This document shows, in pieces, positions 1 through 7,550 of a stretch of 14,604 nt of DNA (position 1 is its first letter; every line of letters begins with the position of its first letter). The notes under the pieces were generated by a model. That model saw nothing but the letters and a program-made list of their open reading frames with translations. It did no database searches and was not told the origin of the DNA. The stretch is from contig CAJGDA010000028.1 in NCBI GenBank assembly GCA_904501935.1, positions 1 to 14,604 of the forward strand. Direction: 5' to 3'. Origin of the DNA: an uncultured Methanobrevibacter sp. Lineage in GTDB: Archaea > Methanobacteriota > Methanobacteria > Methanobacteriales > Methanobacteriaceae. The position numbers and the translations under genes were made by a program.

Positions 1-354
1 GAAGTTGGAGAATTTCCAACCACCGAGAGGTTCTGTAGTTTGTGAAGGGAAACCTCTTTGTGCAGCTTCGTCATCCCAGTCAGGAGTAATAGCTGGTACA
101 ATTACACGGTCACCAGGTTTGAATTTTTTAACTAAACTACCAACTTCAACAACTTCACCAACAGCTTCGTGACCTAAAATCATGTCTTTTCTGTCACCGA
201 TAGCACCTTCCCATACGGTGTGAATATCGGAAGTACATGGAGATACACAAGTTGGTTTAATAATTGCGTCCATTGGTCCACATTCAGGGACTTCTTTTTC
301 TACCCAGCCAATTTCGTTGAGTCTTTTCATTGCAAATCCTTTAAAAGTTGCCAT
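1..354 (-). CDS. adh: NADP-dependent secondary alcohol dehydrogenase, N-terminal 118 codons (cut by window start)
   Basis: This is a zinc-type medium-chain alcohol dehydrogenase, oxidising secondary (and more slowly primary) short-chain alcohols with NADP+. The visible protein begins MATFKGFAMKRL and contains SPCTSDIHTVWEGAIGDR, MILGHEAVGEVVEVGS and DRVIVPAITPDW. These match, from memory, the isopropanol dehydrogenases of the Thermoanaerobacter brockii type almost word for word. Zinc ligands Cys40, His62 and Glu63 are visible, with the same spacing as Cys37/His59/Glu60 in that family. The Rossmann domain and the fourth ligand lie off the window. The start at 354 is supported by a GAGGTGA ribosome binding site (360-366 on the complement), five bases before the ATG. 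In methanogens such enzymes supply NADPH, and then F420H2, from ethanol or 2-propanol. It is divergent from the aldo/keto reductase at 804. Family is certain; substrate is inferred. Confidence 0.93.
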   Translation of the reverse strand, partial: MATFKGFAMKRLNEIGWVEKEVPECGPMDAIIKPTCVSPCTSDIHTVWEGAIGDRKDMILGHEAVGEVVEVGSLVKKFKPGDRVIVPAITPDWDDEAAQRGFPSQTTEPLGGWKFSNF

Positions 355-359
355 TTTTG

Positions 360-413
360 TCACCTCTAAATGAGTCATACATTTAAAATTAACATATAAA
401 AAAAATATGTTAA
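360..413 (-). promoter_or_regulatory. adh promoter: TATA box inside a 9-bp-arm palindrome, plus RBS
   Basis: On the complement strand a TATA-like TTTATATG (393-400) lies about 43 nt before the adh start, giving an expected transcription start near 371 and a leader of about 17 nt that holds the GAGGTGA site. The TATA element sits within a perfect inverted repeat, TTAACATAT (389-397) and ATATGTTAA (405-413), separated by seven A residues. A dyad covering the TATA box is the usual layout for a repressor operator in archaea, but no regulator can be named. Confidence 0.45.
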
Positions 414-735
414 AATTAAATTCTGACCTGATTAAATATATGGTGAATAATATTTATAAATCTTTTTATTTGATGAAATGAAATTATCAATATTCAAAAA
501 TGTTTAATTATATCAAGTCAATTTTAACAATTAGTGAATTATATTCAATTCATGTTTATTTCATTAACTCTATATGAATATTATTTCATAACGTATGATT
601 CCATATTAAAATCCATATTAGATAATTAAACTTACAAAGTTACGTTCTTTATAGAAATAGGCCAATAAGAAAAATATGAAAAATCAATATTACTTTTAAA
701 AAAAATAATGAAAATTGTAAATTCCAAAAAAGCAT

Positions 736-762
736 AATGTTGTTAAAAACAACATTTAAATA
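736..762 (+). promoter_or_regulatory. aldo/keto reductase promoter with upstream palindrome
   Basis: TTTAAATA (755-762) is a good archaeal TATA box 42-49 nt before the start at 804, predicting transcription from about 783 and a leader of about 20 nt containing AAGGAGG (788-794). Abutting and slightly overlapping the TATA box is a perfect inverted repeat, AATGTTGTT (736-744) and AACAACATT (748-756), with an AAA spacer. This position overlaps the BRE region, so a bound protein could block or recruit TFB. The arm sequence differs from the adh palindrome, apart from a shared AACAT. Confidence 0.5.
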
Positions 763-803
763 TTAACAAAATACTAATAAAAAAAATAAGGAGGGAAATT
801 ATT

Positions 804-1952
804 ATGACTTACAAAACTAAATTCGGTTTTGGATGTATGCGGCTTCCAATTATTGATGAAAAAAATCCAGCATCAATAAATCAAGATTTATTTAACGAAA
901 TGGTTGACATTTACATGAAAAAAGGTTTTAATTACTTTGATACTTCATATGCATATCATAATGGAATGAGCGAAATAGCAATAAGAAAAGCAGTTGTTGA
1001 AAGATATCCGCGAAAATCATTTAAAATATGCGACAAGATGCCTACATGGGCATTAACATCTGATGAAGATAACGACAAATTCGTGAATGAAATGCTTGAA
1101 CGGCTTGGAACTGATTATTTTGATGTGTTTTTAATACATAATATTAATGGTCCTTGGCTCAAAAATGCAAAAAATGCCAATACATTTGAGTATATTAAAA
1201 AAATGAAAGAAAACGGCACCGCTCACAAAATCGGAATTAGTTTCCATGAAAAATCAGAACTATTGAAAGAAGTTCTTGAAGAGTATGGGGACATCCTCGA
1301 TGTTGTCCAGCTAGAACTTAACTATCTTGATTGGGAAGATCCTTCAATCGAATCACACAAATGTTATGATTTATGTGTAGAGCACGGCCTTGATGTTTAT
1401 GTTATGGAACCTTTAAAAGGAGGAGTTATCGTAAATCCTTCTGATGAAATTAAAAACGAATTTAAAGACTTCAATCCTGATAAATCAATAGCAAGTTTTG
1501 CAATAAGATTTTGCGCATCACTTGAACATGTTAAAATCGTTTTAAGTGGAATGAGTAAAATGGACGATTTAATCGACAACTGCAAAACATATGAGAATTT
1601 TGAGATATTGACTGACGAAGAAGGTCTATTTTTAGAAAATATGGCTATAAAGCTTAAAGAAAACCTTGCAGTTGCATGCAGTGAATGCGGATACTGCCTT
1701 GATGCATGTCCCGAAATGATTCCTATTCAAGAATATTTCAATTTGTACAATACAAGTAAAAACCAACCAGAATCCAATATCTACAAATTATACTTTGATA
1801 AGCTGGCAGATGAAAAAGTTCCGGCTAGCGAATGCACATACTGCGGCACATGTCTTGACTATTGTACACAACAAATAGATATTCCGGAAGAATTAGAAAA
1901 TGTATGCAAGCATTTTGAGGAAGGTTTCAGCCCTTATCAAAGTTTCTCTTAA
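804..1952 (+). CDS. Aldo/keto reductase with C-terminal double [4Fe-4S] ferredoxin domain (COG1453 type)
   Basis: A 382-residue predicted oxidoreductase. Residues 1-285 form the aldo/keto reductase barrel, with the catalytic tetrad visible as Asp46 (FDTSYAYHNG), Tyr51, Lys78 (CDKMP) and His112 (FLIHNI). The C-terminal part carries two cluster motifs of C-x2-C-x2-C-x3-C form: Cys292/295/298/302 (CSECGYCLDAC) and Cys344/347/350/354 (CTYCGTCLDYC). The protein should pass electrons between a carbonyl or alcohol substrate and iron-sulfur clusters; the substrate is unknown. It is cytoplasmic, with no signal or membrane segment. AAGGAGG at 788-794 supports the start. The stop codon overlaps that of the convergent helicase. 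It is divergent from an alcohol dehydrogenase, but functional coupling is only suggested by position. This architecture is common in anaerobes and methanogens. Confidence 0.92.
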   Translation: MTYKTKFGFGCMRLPIIDEKNPASINQDLFNEMVDIYMKKGFNYFDTSYAYHNGMSEIAIRKAVVERYPRKSFKICDKMPTWALTSDEDNDKFVNEMLERLGTDYFDVFLIHNINGPWLKNAKNANTFEYIKKMKENGTAHKIGISFHEKSELLKEVLEEYGDILDVVQLELNYLDWEDPSIESHKCYDLCVEHGLDVYVMEPLKGGVIVNPSDEIKNEFKDFNPDKSIASFAIRFCASLEHVKIVLSGMSKMDDLIDNCKTYENFEILTDEEGLFLENMAIKLKENLAVACSECGYCLDACPEMIPIQEYFNLYNTSKNQPESNIYKLYFDKLADEKVPASECTYCGTCLDYCTQQIDIPEELENVCKHFEEGFSPYQSFS

Positions 1953-4798
1953 GAAACTCTCATCCTCAATTCCCTAACCATTTCACCATTTTTATTTATT
2001 TTGACGGCTTTTCTGTAATATTCAACAGCTTTTGGGAAAAAACCGGAGCGATAATAAATTAAACCCATTAAAGCAAGCGCCTCCGAATGTTTATCATCAA
2101 AATCTAAAATCTGTTCTAGAATTTCTGATGCTGTTTCCAAGTCATCCTGCTCATATAAATCATAAGCTTCCTCATATAACGATTCGACATCACCTAAAGA
2201 ACTAGACTTGTGTCTTGCAGGATTGTCCGTTAGTAAGGTTTCCAGTTCATTTGCAATTTCATTTGATTTGTCAACAGCAAGTGTTTTTTTAACAAATAAC
2301 AATGCAATATCCCTTTGGTCTTGATTATATAATATTTGAGCCATCAATGCCAATGCATCAACATGTTTTTTGTCATTTCCTAAAATTGAATTCAGGATAT
2401 CTTTAGATGCTGAAAAATCACCTTTTTCATACAATTCCAAAGCTTCATCATATTCATCTCTTTCAACTACTTCGACAATGATTTCCTCTTTTTCACCTGA
2501 AATATCGTTAGAGATTAATTTTTTCATATACTCCAAAATATACTTAGTGGCACCTTTGTGAAGTGGCTTGTTATCATTTCCACATTTCGGTGAATAAATA
2601 CAAGCCGGACAACCTTTCTTACATTGGCAGTTATTCAATAGATCAATAGTTGAATCCAGCAAATCAACAAATACGTCAACTGCCTTTTCACAAATTCCGA
2701 TTCCACCTTCATAACCATCATAAATAAATATTGTAGCTTCTTGAGTGTCATCATGATAATTTGTTGATACACCACCAATATCAAATCTGTCGCACATCGT
2801 ATGGAGTGGGAACAGGCCAATTAAAGCATGTTCTGCACCATGAAGACCTCCAGCAAAGACCTCTTCTTCATTTGGAAACATGCTCTCAAGAGTATCCTTA
2901 ACGTTTTTAGGAATGGTAAACCACAATCCCTTTGTATTGAATTTCAGTGGAGGCAAATCTAGAGGATATGTTCCAATTGGTTTTGAAAAGTGCATTTTTT
3001 TATACTTGAAGTAGTCTTCTATTACCGTAAGCTCTCCAAAATGAATTGTCAGATTGCCATATTTCGTTTTGGATAGTTTCTTTTTAACGTTAATCTCAGT
3101 CTTGTTTAAAACCATTGTATGATAATCCACGGTCTTTTGAGAAACATTTACATATCCTCGTGTCAAATTAACGCTATTTACAACATAGGTATCTCCTTTG
3201 TTAATTAAAATAGCCCCTTCATGAGCTTCCCTATAAACTTGTGAACGCTCCATAGTCTCTAAAAGCCTTCCATTATTCATCACTTTAAACTCTTCTGAAG
3301 AAATCTGATCTAAAGAATGGTCCATTGCAGGATTGTCATCATAAGGATACATAAAGTCTCCGCGATGATTTTCAAACAAATCTTTTTTAGAAACCAATTC
3401 ATCTACAAGATTCTGAGAAATGCCGAAGTATTTTTCCGCCTCGCCTCTCTTTAAAGGTATTTCTTTTGCAGCACATAACAAATGAGCTTCCTGCAATATT
3501 GGATTTGACAAATCGATAATTGCATTTTCATGAGGCTTGTCAAAGAAGAACTTTGGATTATTCATGAAATACTGATCAAGTTGGTTTTCAAAAGCAATTA
3601 AAATAGCTAAGGATTTTTGATTACTCCTGCCTGCTCTTCCGGATTGCTGCCAAGTAGAAATCATTGTTCCAGGATATCCTGAAATAATAACTGCATCAAG
3701 GGAACCTATATTAATACCCAGTTCCAATGCATTTGTACAAGTAACACCTAAATATTTGCCGCTTTTAAGACCATTTTCTATTTCACGCCTCTCTTGAGGT
3801 TGGTATCCTGCTCGATAAGCTGCAATTCTATGAGCCAATTTCCCTTTAACCTGAGTCATATCCTTTTTGGCCCACATTGCAATAAGTTCTGTCGTTTTTC
3901 TTGAAACCGTAAAGCATAATGTTTGAATTCCCTTAAGCATCATATACATAAAAATATTTTCAGTTTCCATATGTACTGATGGGGCATTTTGAGTGTATGC
4001 TCTGTTTCTTACATAATTTTTAAAAGGATTATATAAAATAAAGTCTTTTTCACCGCTAGGGGATGTATCATCATCGATTAAAACAAATTCTTCGCCAGTC
4101 AATCTGTTGGCTAGCTCCAGAGGATTTGCAAGTGTTGCCGAGGATAGGATAAACTGGGGATAAGAACCATAAAAATTAGCTATTCTTTTAAGTCTTTTAA
4201 TTAGGAATGCGACATTTGAACCAAATACTCCTTTATAGTAATGAGCTTCATCAATTACAATATATCTAAGGTTTTTATAAAACCTCTCCCATTGATGGTG
4301 CCATGACAATATTAAATGCAATTGATATGGATTTGTTAAAACTAACCTTGACTTTTCACGAATTCCTTTCTTATCTCCTCTTGGAGTATCACCATCATAA
4401 GTTCTAGGCATGATGGATATTTCAAGCTGTTCTTCAAGGTTTTCCAAAACGTGCAACTGGTCATTTGACAGTGCTTTTGCAGGGTAGATATAAAGAGCAG
4501 TAGCATCCGAATCATCAATCATCGTTTCCATAATCGGCAAATTAAAAGCTAAGGTTTTACCTGAAGCGGTTGGAGTTGTGATGATTACATTTTCGCCATT
4601 TTTAATAGCTTCATATGTCTCAGCCTGATGTTTGTATAACTTTACATCCTTTGAATCCAAATAATCAATAATCTTTTCATCTAAATTATCAACTTTTTTA
4701 AAACTTGCTTTTTTAGCTGGTATTGTTTCAATATGGGCGATGTTTTCCCTATATCTCACATCATTTTTAAACATATCAATATTGTTGGCATCAGACAT
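1949..4798 (-). CDS. DEAH-box helicase of the MrfA/Hrq1 (YprA) family with C-terminal TPR extension
   Basis: A superfamily 2 DNA helicase expected to act in DNA repair. MrfA of Bacillus works on mitomycin C damage, and yeast Hrq1 on crosslinks. Numbering from the upstream ATG at 4825, the motifs are Walker A TPTASGKT (84-91), DEAH (192-195), SAT (229-231) and QQSGRAGR (393-400). A DUF1998-type region follows, with the family cysteine cluster C733-x-C735-x3-C739-x2-C742-x5-C748. Residues 792-955 form two TPR blocks, an extension not found in typical family members of about 750 residues. I prefer the ATG at 4798 (949 aa, MSDANNIDMF): GCTGA lies four bases before it, the spacing used by neighbouring genes. 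The ATG at 4825 (958 aa) would add a hydrophobic MLILILADI and has no binding site. The gene ends tail-to-tail, overlapping the reductase by four bases. Confidence 0.93.
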   Translation of the reverse strand: MSDANNIDMFKNDVRYRENIAHIETIPAKKASFKKVDNLDEKIIDYLDSKDVKLYKHQAETYEAIKNGENVIITTPTASGKTLAFNLPIMETMIDDSDATALYIYPAKALSNDQLHVLENLEEQLEISIMPRTYDGDTPRGDKKGIREKSRLVLTNPYQLHLILSWHHQWERFYKNLRYIVIDEAHYYKGVFGSNVAFLIKRLKRIANFYGSYPQFILSSATLANPLELANRLTGEEFVLIDDDTSPSGEKDFILYNPFKNYVRNRAYTQNAPSVHMETENIFMYMMLKGIQTLCFTVSRKTTELIAMWAKKDMTQVKGKLAHRIAAYRAGYQPQERREIENGLKSGKYLGVTCTNALELGINIGSLDAVIISGYPGTMISTWQQSGRAGRSNQKSLAILIAFENQLDQYFMNNPKFFFDKPHENAIIDLSNPILQEAHLLCAAKEIPLKRGEAEKYFGISQNLVDELVSKKDLFENHRGDFMYPYDDNPAMDHSLDQISSEEFKVMNNGRLLETMERSQVYREAHEGAILINKGDTYVVNSVNLTRGYVNVSQKTVDYHTMVLNKTEINVKKKLSKTKYGNLTIHFGELTVIEDYFKYKKMHFSKPIGTYPLDLPPLKFNTKGLWFTIPKNVKDTLESMFPNEEEVFAGGLHGAEHALIGLFPLHTMCDRFDIGGVSTNYHDDTQEATIFIYDGYEGGIGICEKAVDVFVDLLDSTIDLLNNCQCKKGCPACIYSPKCGNDNKPLHKGATKYILEYMKKLISNDISGEKEEIIVEVVERDEYDEALELYEKGDFSASKDILNSILGNDKKHVDALALMAQILYNQDQRDIALLFVKKTLAVDKSNEIANELETLLTDNPARHKSSSLGDVESLYEEAYDLYEQDDLETASEILEQILDFDDKHSEALALMGLIYYRSGFFPKAVEYYRKAVKINKNGEMVRELRMRVS
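1961..2452 (-). repeat. Two tandem TPR-containing blocks within the helicase C-terminus
   Basis: Two protein segments about 92 residues apart align throughout: YDEALELYEKGDFSA with YEEAYDLYEQDDLETA, DKKHVDALALMAQILY with DKHSEALALMGLIYY, and a shared spacing of Lys and Glu after that. They correspond to residues 792-865 (2231-2452) and 884-955 (1961-2176), numbered from the ATG at 4825. Each reads as about two TPR helical hairpins, so an internal duplication is likely. TPRs usually bind partner proteins; the partner is unknown. Confidence 0.8.
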
Positions 4799-4844
4799 AA
4801 TATCAGCTAAAATTAAAATTAACAATAATACTTTGGGTTAAATA

Positions 4845-4856
4845 CTATTTAAAATA
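4845..4856 (-). promoter_or_regulatory. Probable TATA box of the MrfA-like helicase gene
   Basis: On the complement, TATTTTAAATAG lies about 25 nt upstream of 4825. That would put transcription start at or beside the upstream ATG and leave a leader of roughly 27 nt for the preferred start at 4798. A second A/T-rich element, TTTTTAAATTC (4861-4871 complement), could be used instead. The element is close to symmetrical, so it could also serve rightward transcription. Confidence 0.35.
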
Positions 4857-4876
4857 TTCGTGAATTTAAAAACTAG

Positions 4877-4908
4877 TAAGTTAGAAACAAAAAAATGTCT
4901 CTAACTTA
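4877..4908. repeat. Stem-loop with 9-bp arms in the divergent helicase spacer
   Basis: TAAGTTAGA (4877-4885) and TCTAACTTA (4900-4908) are perfect inverted complements around a 14-nt A-rich loop. The element lies between the start sites of the MrfA-like helicase and the UvrD-like helicase. It could be an operator for either gene or part of a transcript. Confidence 0.5.
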
Positions 4909-4913
4909 TATAT

Positions 4914-4943
4914 GCATATTATGGAAGAATATCTCCCATATGC
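4914..4943. repeat. Second inverted repeat followed by a T-rich tract
   Basis: GCATAT (4914-4919) and ATATGC (4938-4943) pair, with GGA (4923-4925) and TCC (4934-4936) extending the stem after an internal loop. On the + strand the sequence continues into TTAATTTTATTTTTATG, which looks like a terminator tail. GCATAT also lies within a local palindrome ATATGCATAT (4910-4919). Confidence 0.35.
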
Positions 4944-5009
4944 TTAATTTTATTTTTATGATATAAAATTATTTTCTAAAGTATAATCCGAATAGATAAT
5001 AAAAAAAAT

Positions 5010-5049
5010 AATGGATAGTTTTCAAATGCTCTCTCCATTTATTTATAAG
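5010..5049 (+). promoter_or_regulatory. Promoter of the uvrD-like/nuclease operon, with a short dyad just upstream
   Basis: TTTATAAG (5042-5049) is a good TATA box 46-53 nt before the start at 5095, predicting transcription from about 5071 and a short leader that includes AGAGGG (5084-5089). Just upstream, AATGGA (5010-5015) and TCCATT (5034-5039) form a six-base inverted repeat that could be an activator or repressor site. Confidence 0.45.
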
Positions 5050-5094
5050 TAACCTCTTTACATAAATTAAATCATATAAAATTAGAGGGAAAAA

Positions 5095-7539
5095 ATGATT
5101 TCATATGAAGAATTTGAGGATATTGTAGTGAATATACTTGAAAGAGATATTTCTTCAAATAAAGATCAAAAAAACGCCATACTGTCTCCATGTGACAAAT
5201 CCCTTTTCATTGTAGCAGGACCTGGTTCTGGAAAAACAACCGTGATGGTCATTAAAATCCTTAAATACATTTTTGTTGATGATATTGAACCGAATTCAAT
5301 AATAGCTACAACATTTACAAGAAAAGCAGCAGATGAGTTATACTCAAGAATATTGGGTTGGGGAGATGAAATAAAAAATCACCTGCTCAACAATATTGAC
5401 GAAGAAAACTTTGACAATATTTTAAAAATCGACAGAATAGATTTCAATCAAATTAAAATAGGTACAACTGACAGCATTGCTGAAGAACTGCTTAGAGATT
5501 ATAAAAAACCTGGAGAAAACCAAGCCATTGTTATTGAAGATTTTGTTGCAAACTCTGCAATGATTAAAATCATTATTGAAGATAAAAAATATCTGAATAA
5601 AGAATTAGTCAAATACCTGAAAGAATTAAGCGGAAAAACTAAACTCGATGAACCATCAAAAATGAGTGAAATACTCATTGAAATTAAAAACAGAATCTAT
5701 TATGATCAAGTAAACTTTAAGGAACTTTATAATAAAACTCAAGAAGGAAGCGGAGTTCGCATTGCCCTTGATTGTATAAGAAAATATGAAGAAACTCTTA
5801 ATAACAGAAATACAATTGATTTTGCAATGCTTGAATCACAATTTTTAGAAAAATTAAAGAATGGCGAACTGGATTCATTCTTAGATGAAATAAAAATTGT
5901 CCTAATCGATGAATACCAAGACACCAATTTAATTCAAGAGGATATCTACTTTACAATTGCAAAATCAGCACTGGAAAATAATGGAAATATTACCGTTGTA
6001 GGAGATGACGACCAATCTTTATACCGTTTTAGAGGTGCAACCGTAGATTTATTCACCAATTATCAAGAACGTATCAAAGAAAGATTAGGAATTGATGTTG
6101 AAGAAATCAATTTAAGAACCAATTACCGTTCAACTGAAAATATTATAGAACATTGCAATCAATTTGCAGAGCTTGACGGGGAATACCAGCATGCTCGTGT
6201 TGAAAACAAACCTAAAATCATTGCACCTGACTTTGATAAAGATAAGATGCCCATATTGGGAATGTTTAGAAATAATCCTGAAATGCTTGCAAGAGATTTG
6301 TCTTTATTAATTAACAAACTAATCAACAAAGGAGAATGTGAATTAAAAGTCCTGCAAGTATTAAACAGGGAATACTATGAAAAAGTCAATGGCACTGTTG
6401 ATATTGCGAAATTGCAGCAAATCAGAAGTGAAAATCTAAAAGCCGGTAAGGAAATGGATAAAATAACGCTTAAATTGGACAGCGATTATGGGACAGCTTC
6501 AGACATTGCAATTCTTTCATATTCCCCAAAGGAAATGCAATACGGCAACCGTTCATTCCTACATTATCTAAGAAAAAATCTAAAAAGACTTAAGAATCCA
6601 ATTGAGGTATTTAACCCAAGGGGAATTGACCTCCAAGATATTGATGTTGTTGGAGTGTTCTGCGGTTTAATTCTTGAATGTATCGATCCTGAAGCCAGTT
6701 TTCAAAAGTCAGATAAGACAATACCCAACCTTGCAAAAAGAAACATGATGCGTTGGAGGCTAAAAGCTAAAGAATTCATTAAGTTAAACCCCAAACCTCA
6801 CGAACCGATTGCATTATCCCAATTTGTAACTCATTGGCAGCTAAGAAAACCGTTAGGTTATGATGAATGGCCAAAAACAGCAAGTTTAATGGAACTTGCA
6901 TATAAAATAACAACTTGGATTGAAGAGCTGCAGGATGATGTTGAGGGGATAGTATATCTGGAAGCTATTACCAAATCAATTACCCAAACAGGATTTTTCA
7001 ATGATTATCACTCAAATATTTCATTTATAAATCCAAATCAAGAAAGGGCATCTGTTCTTGAAGCAATTTGGAATATTTTCATACCTCTTTCAACCGGAGG
7101 GGTAAGCATTGATGAATCACTTCTTGAAACCCTGCCTGATAATAGGGTGAATATTCTATCAATTCACCAATCAAAAGGATTGGAATTTCCACTTGTCATA
7201 GTTGATGTGGGCTCCAGATTTAAAACAAATGACATCCGAACCCAAAGACTGAGATTTCCAAAAACTCTAGAAGACAAAATTACAATTGAAGATAGTGTAA
7301 GGCAATATAGTTGCCTTGGAAAAAGCGACAGAAGTGAAAAGGACCGTTCATTTGATGATTTGACAAGACTTTATTTTGTTGCATTCTCAAGAGCTGAAAG
7401 CGTTTTATTACTGATTGGCCTTAATTCCGCTATAGAAGGTTATAACAAGAAAAATGATCACTTTGATATCCCAAATGTAGCGCTTGGATGGAGTAGGGAC
7501 GAAAAATATGTTGGATTTAATGAGATATACCTGATTTAG
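5095..7539 (+). CDS. UvrD/PcrA-like superfamily 1A DNA helicase (ATP-dependent)
   Basis: An 814-residue 3'-5' type DNA helicase with the full SF1A motif set: Walker A AGPGSGKTT (41-49), motif Ia TFTRKAADEL (73-82), Walker B IDEYQDTN (271-278), motif III GDDDQSLYRFRGA (303-315), motif IV NYRST (343-347), motif V NILSIHQSKGLEF (686-698) and motif VI RLYFVAFSRAE (758-768). The long segment between motifs IV and V (about 350-680) is larger than in UvrD and shows no nuclease motif. AGAGGG at 5084-5089 supports the start. The gene is followed after 11 nt by an Fe-S nuclease, so the two should be cotranscribed and probably form one helicase-nuclease machine, comparable to AddA with its nuclease supplied in trans. 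Helicase identity is firm; the biological role (repair, recombination or defence) is inferred. Confidence 0.93.
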   Translation: MISYEEFEDIVVNILERDISSNKDQKNAILSPCDKSLFIVAGPGSGKTTVMVIKILKYIFVDDIEPNSIIATTFTRKAADELYSRILGWGDEIKNHLLNNIDEENFDNILKIDRIDFNQIKIGTTDSIAEELLRDYKKPGENQAIVIEDFVANSAMIKIIIEDKKYLNKELVKYLKELSGKTKLDEPSKMSEILIEIKNRIYYDQVNFKELYNKTQEGSGVRIALDCIRKYEETLNNRNTIDFAMLESQFLEKLKNGELDSFLDEIKIVLIDEYQDTNLIQEDIYFTIAKSALENNGNITVVGDDDQSLYRFRGATVDLFTNYQERIKERLGIDVEEINLRTNYRSTENIIEHCNQFAELDGEYQHARVENKPKIIAPDFDKDKMPILGMFRNNPEMLARDLSLLINKLINKGECELKVLQVLNREYYEKVNGTVDIAKLQQIRSENLKAGKEMDKITLKLDSDYGTASDIAILSYSPKEMQYGNRSFLHYLRKNLKRLKNPIEVFNPRGIDLQDIDVVGVFCGLILECIDPEASFQKSDKTIPNLAKRNMMRWRLKAKEFIKLNPKPHEPIALSQFVTHWQLRKPLGYDEWPKTASLMELAYKITTWIEELQDDVEGIVYLEAITKSITQTGFFNDYHSNISFINPNQERASVLEAIWNIFIPLSTGGVSIDESLLETLPDNRVNILSIHQSKGLEFPLVIVDVGSRFKTNDIRTQRLRFPKTLEDKITIEDSVRQYSCLGKSDRSEKDRSFDDLTRLYFVAFSRAESVLLLIGLNSAIEGYNKKNDHFDIPNVALGWSRDEKYVGFNEIYLI

Positions 7540-7550
7540 GAAGTGTTAAT

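Larger units (their letters stand above)
355..803. other. 449-nt divergent intergenic region, no gene seen
   Basis: This very AT-rich spacer separates two divergent redox genes. It holds the adh promoter at the left end and the aldo/keto reductase promoter at the right end. Between them I see no open frame with a ribosome binding site and no RNA gene. Minor structures are a direct repeat TCCATATTA at 600-608 and 612-620 and a short dyad TGAAT-TAT-ATTCA at 535-547. Both could be chance in such AT-rich sequence. The spacer is long for this compact genome. Confidence 0.6.

Noticed and set aside
600..620. Direct repeat TCCATATTA x2 as a regulatory array
   Set aside because: Only two copies in very AT-rich DNA, far from both promoters; could be chance.
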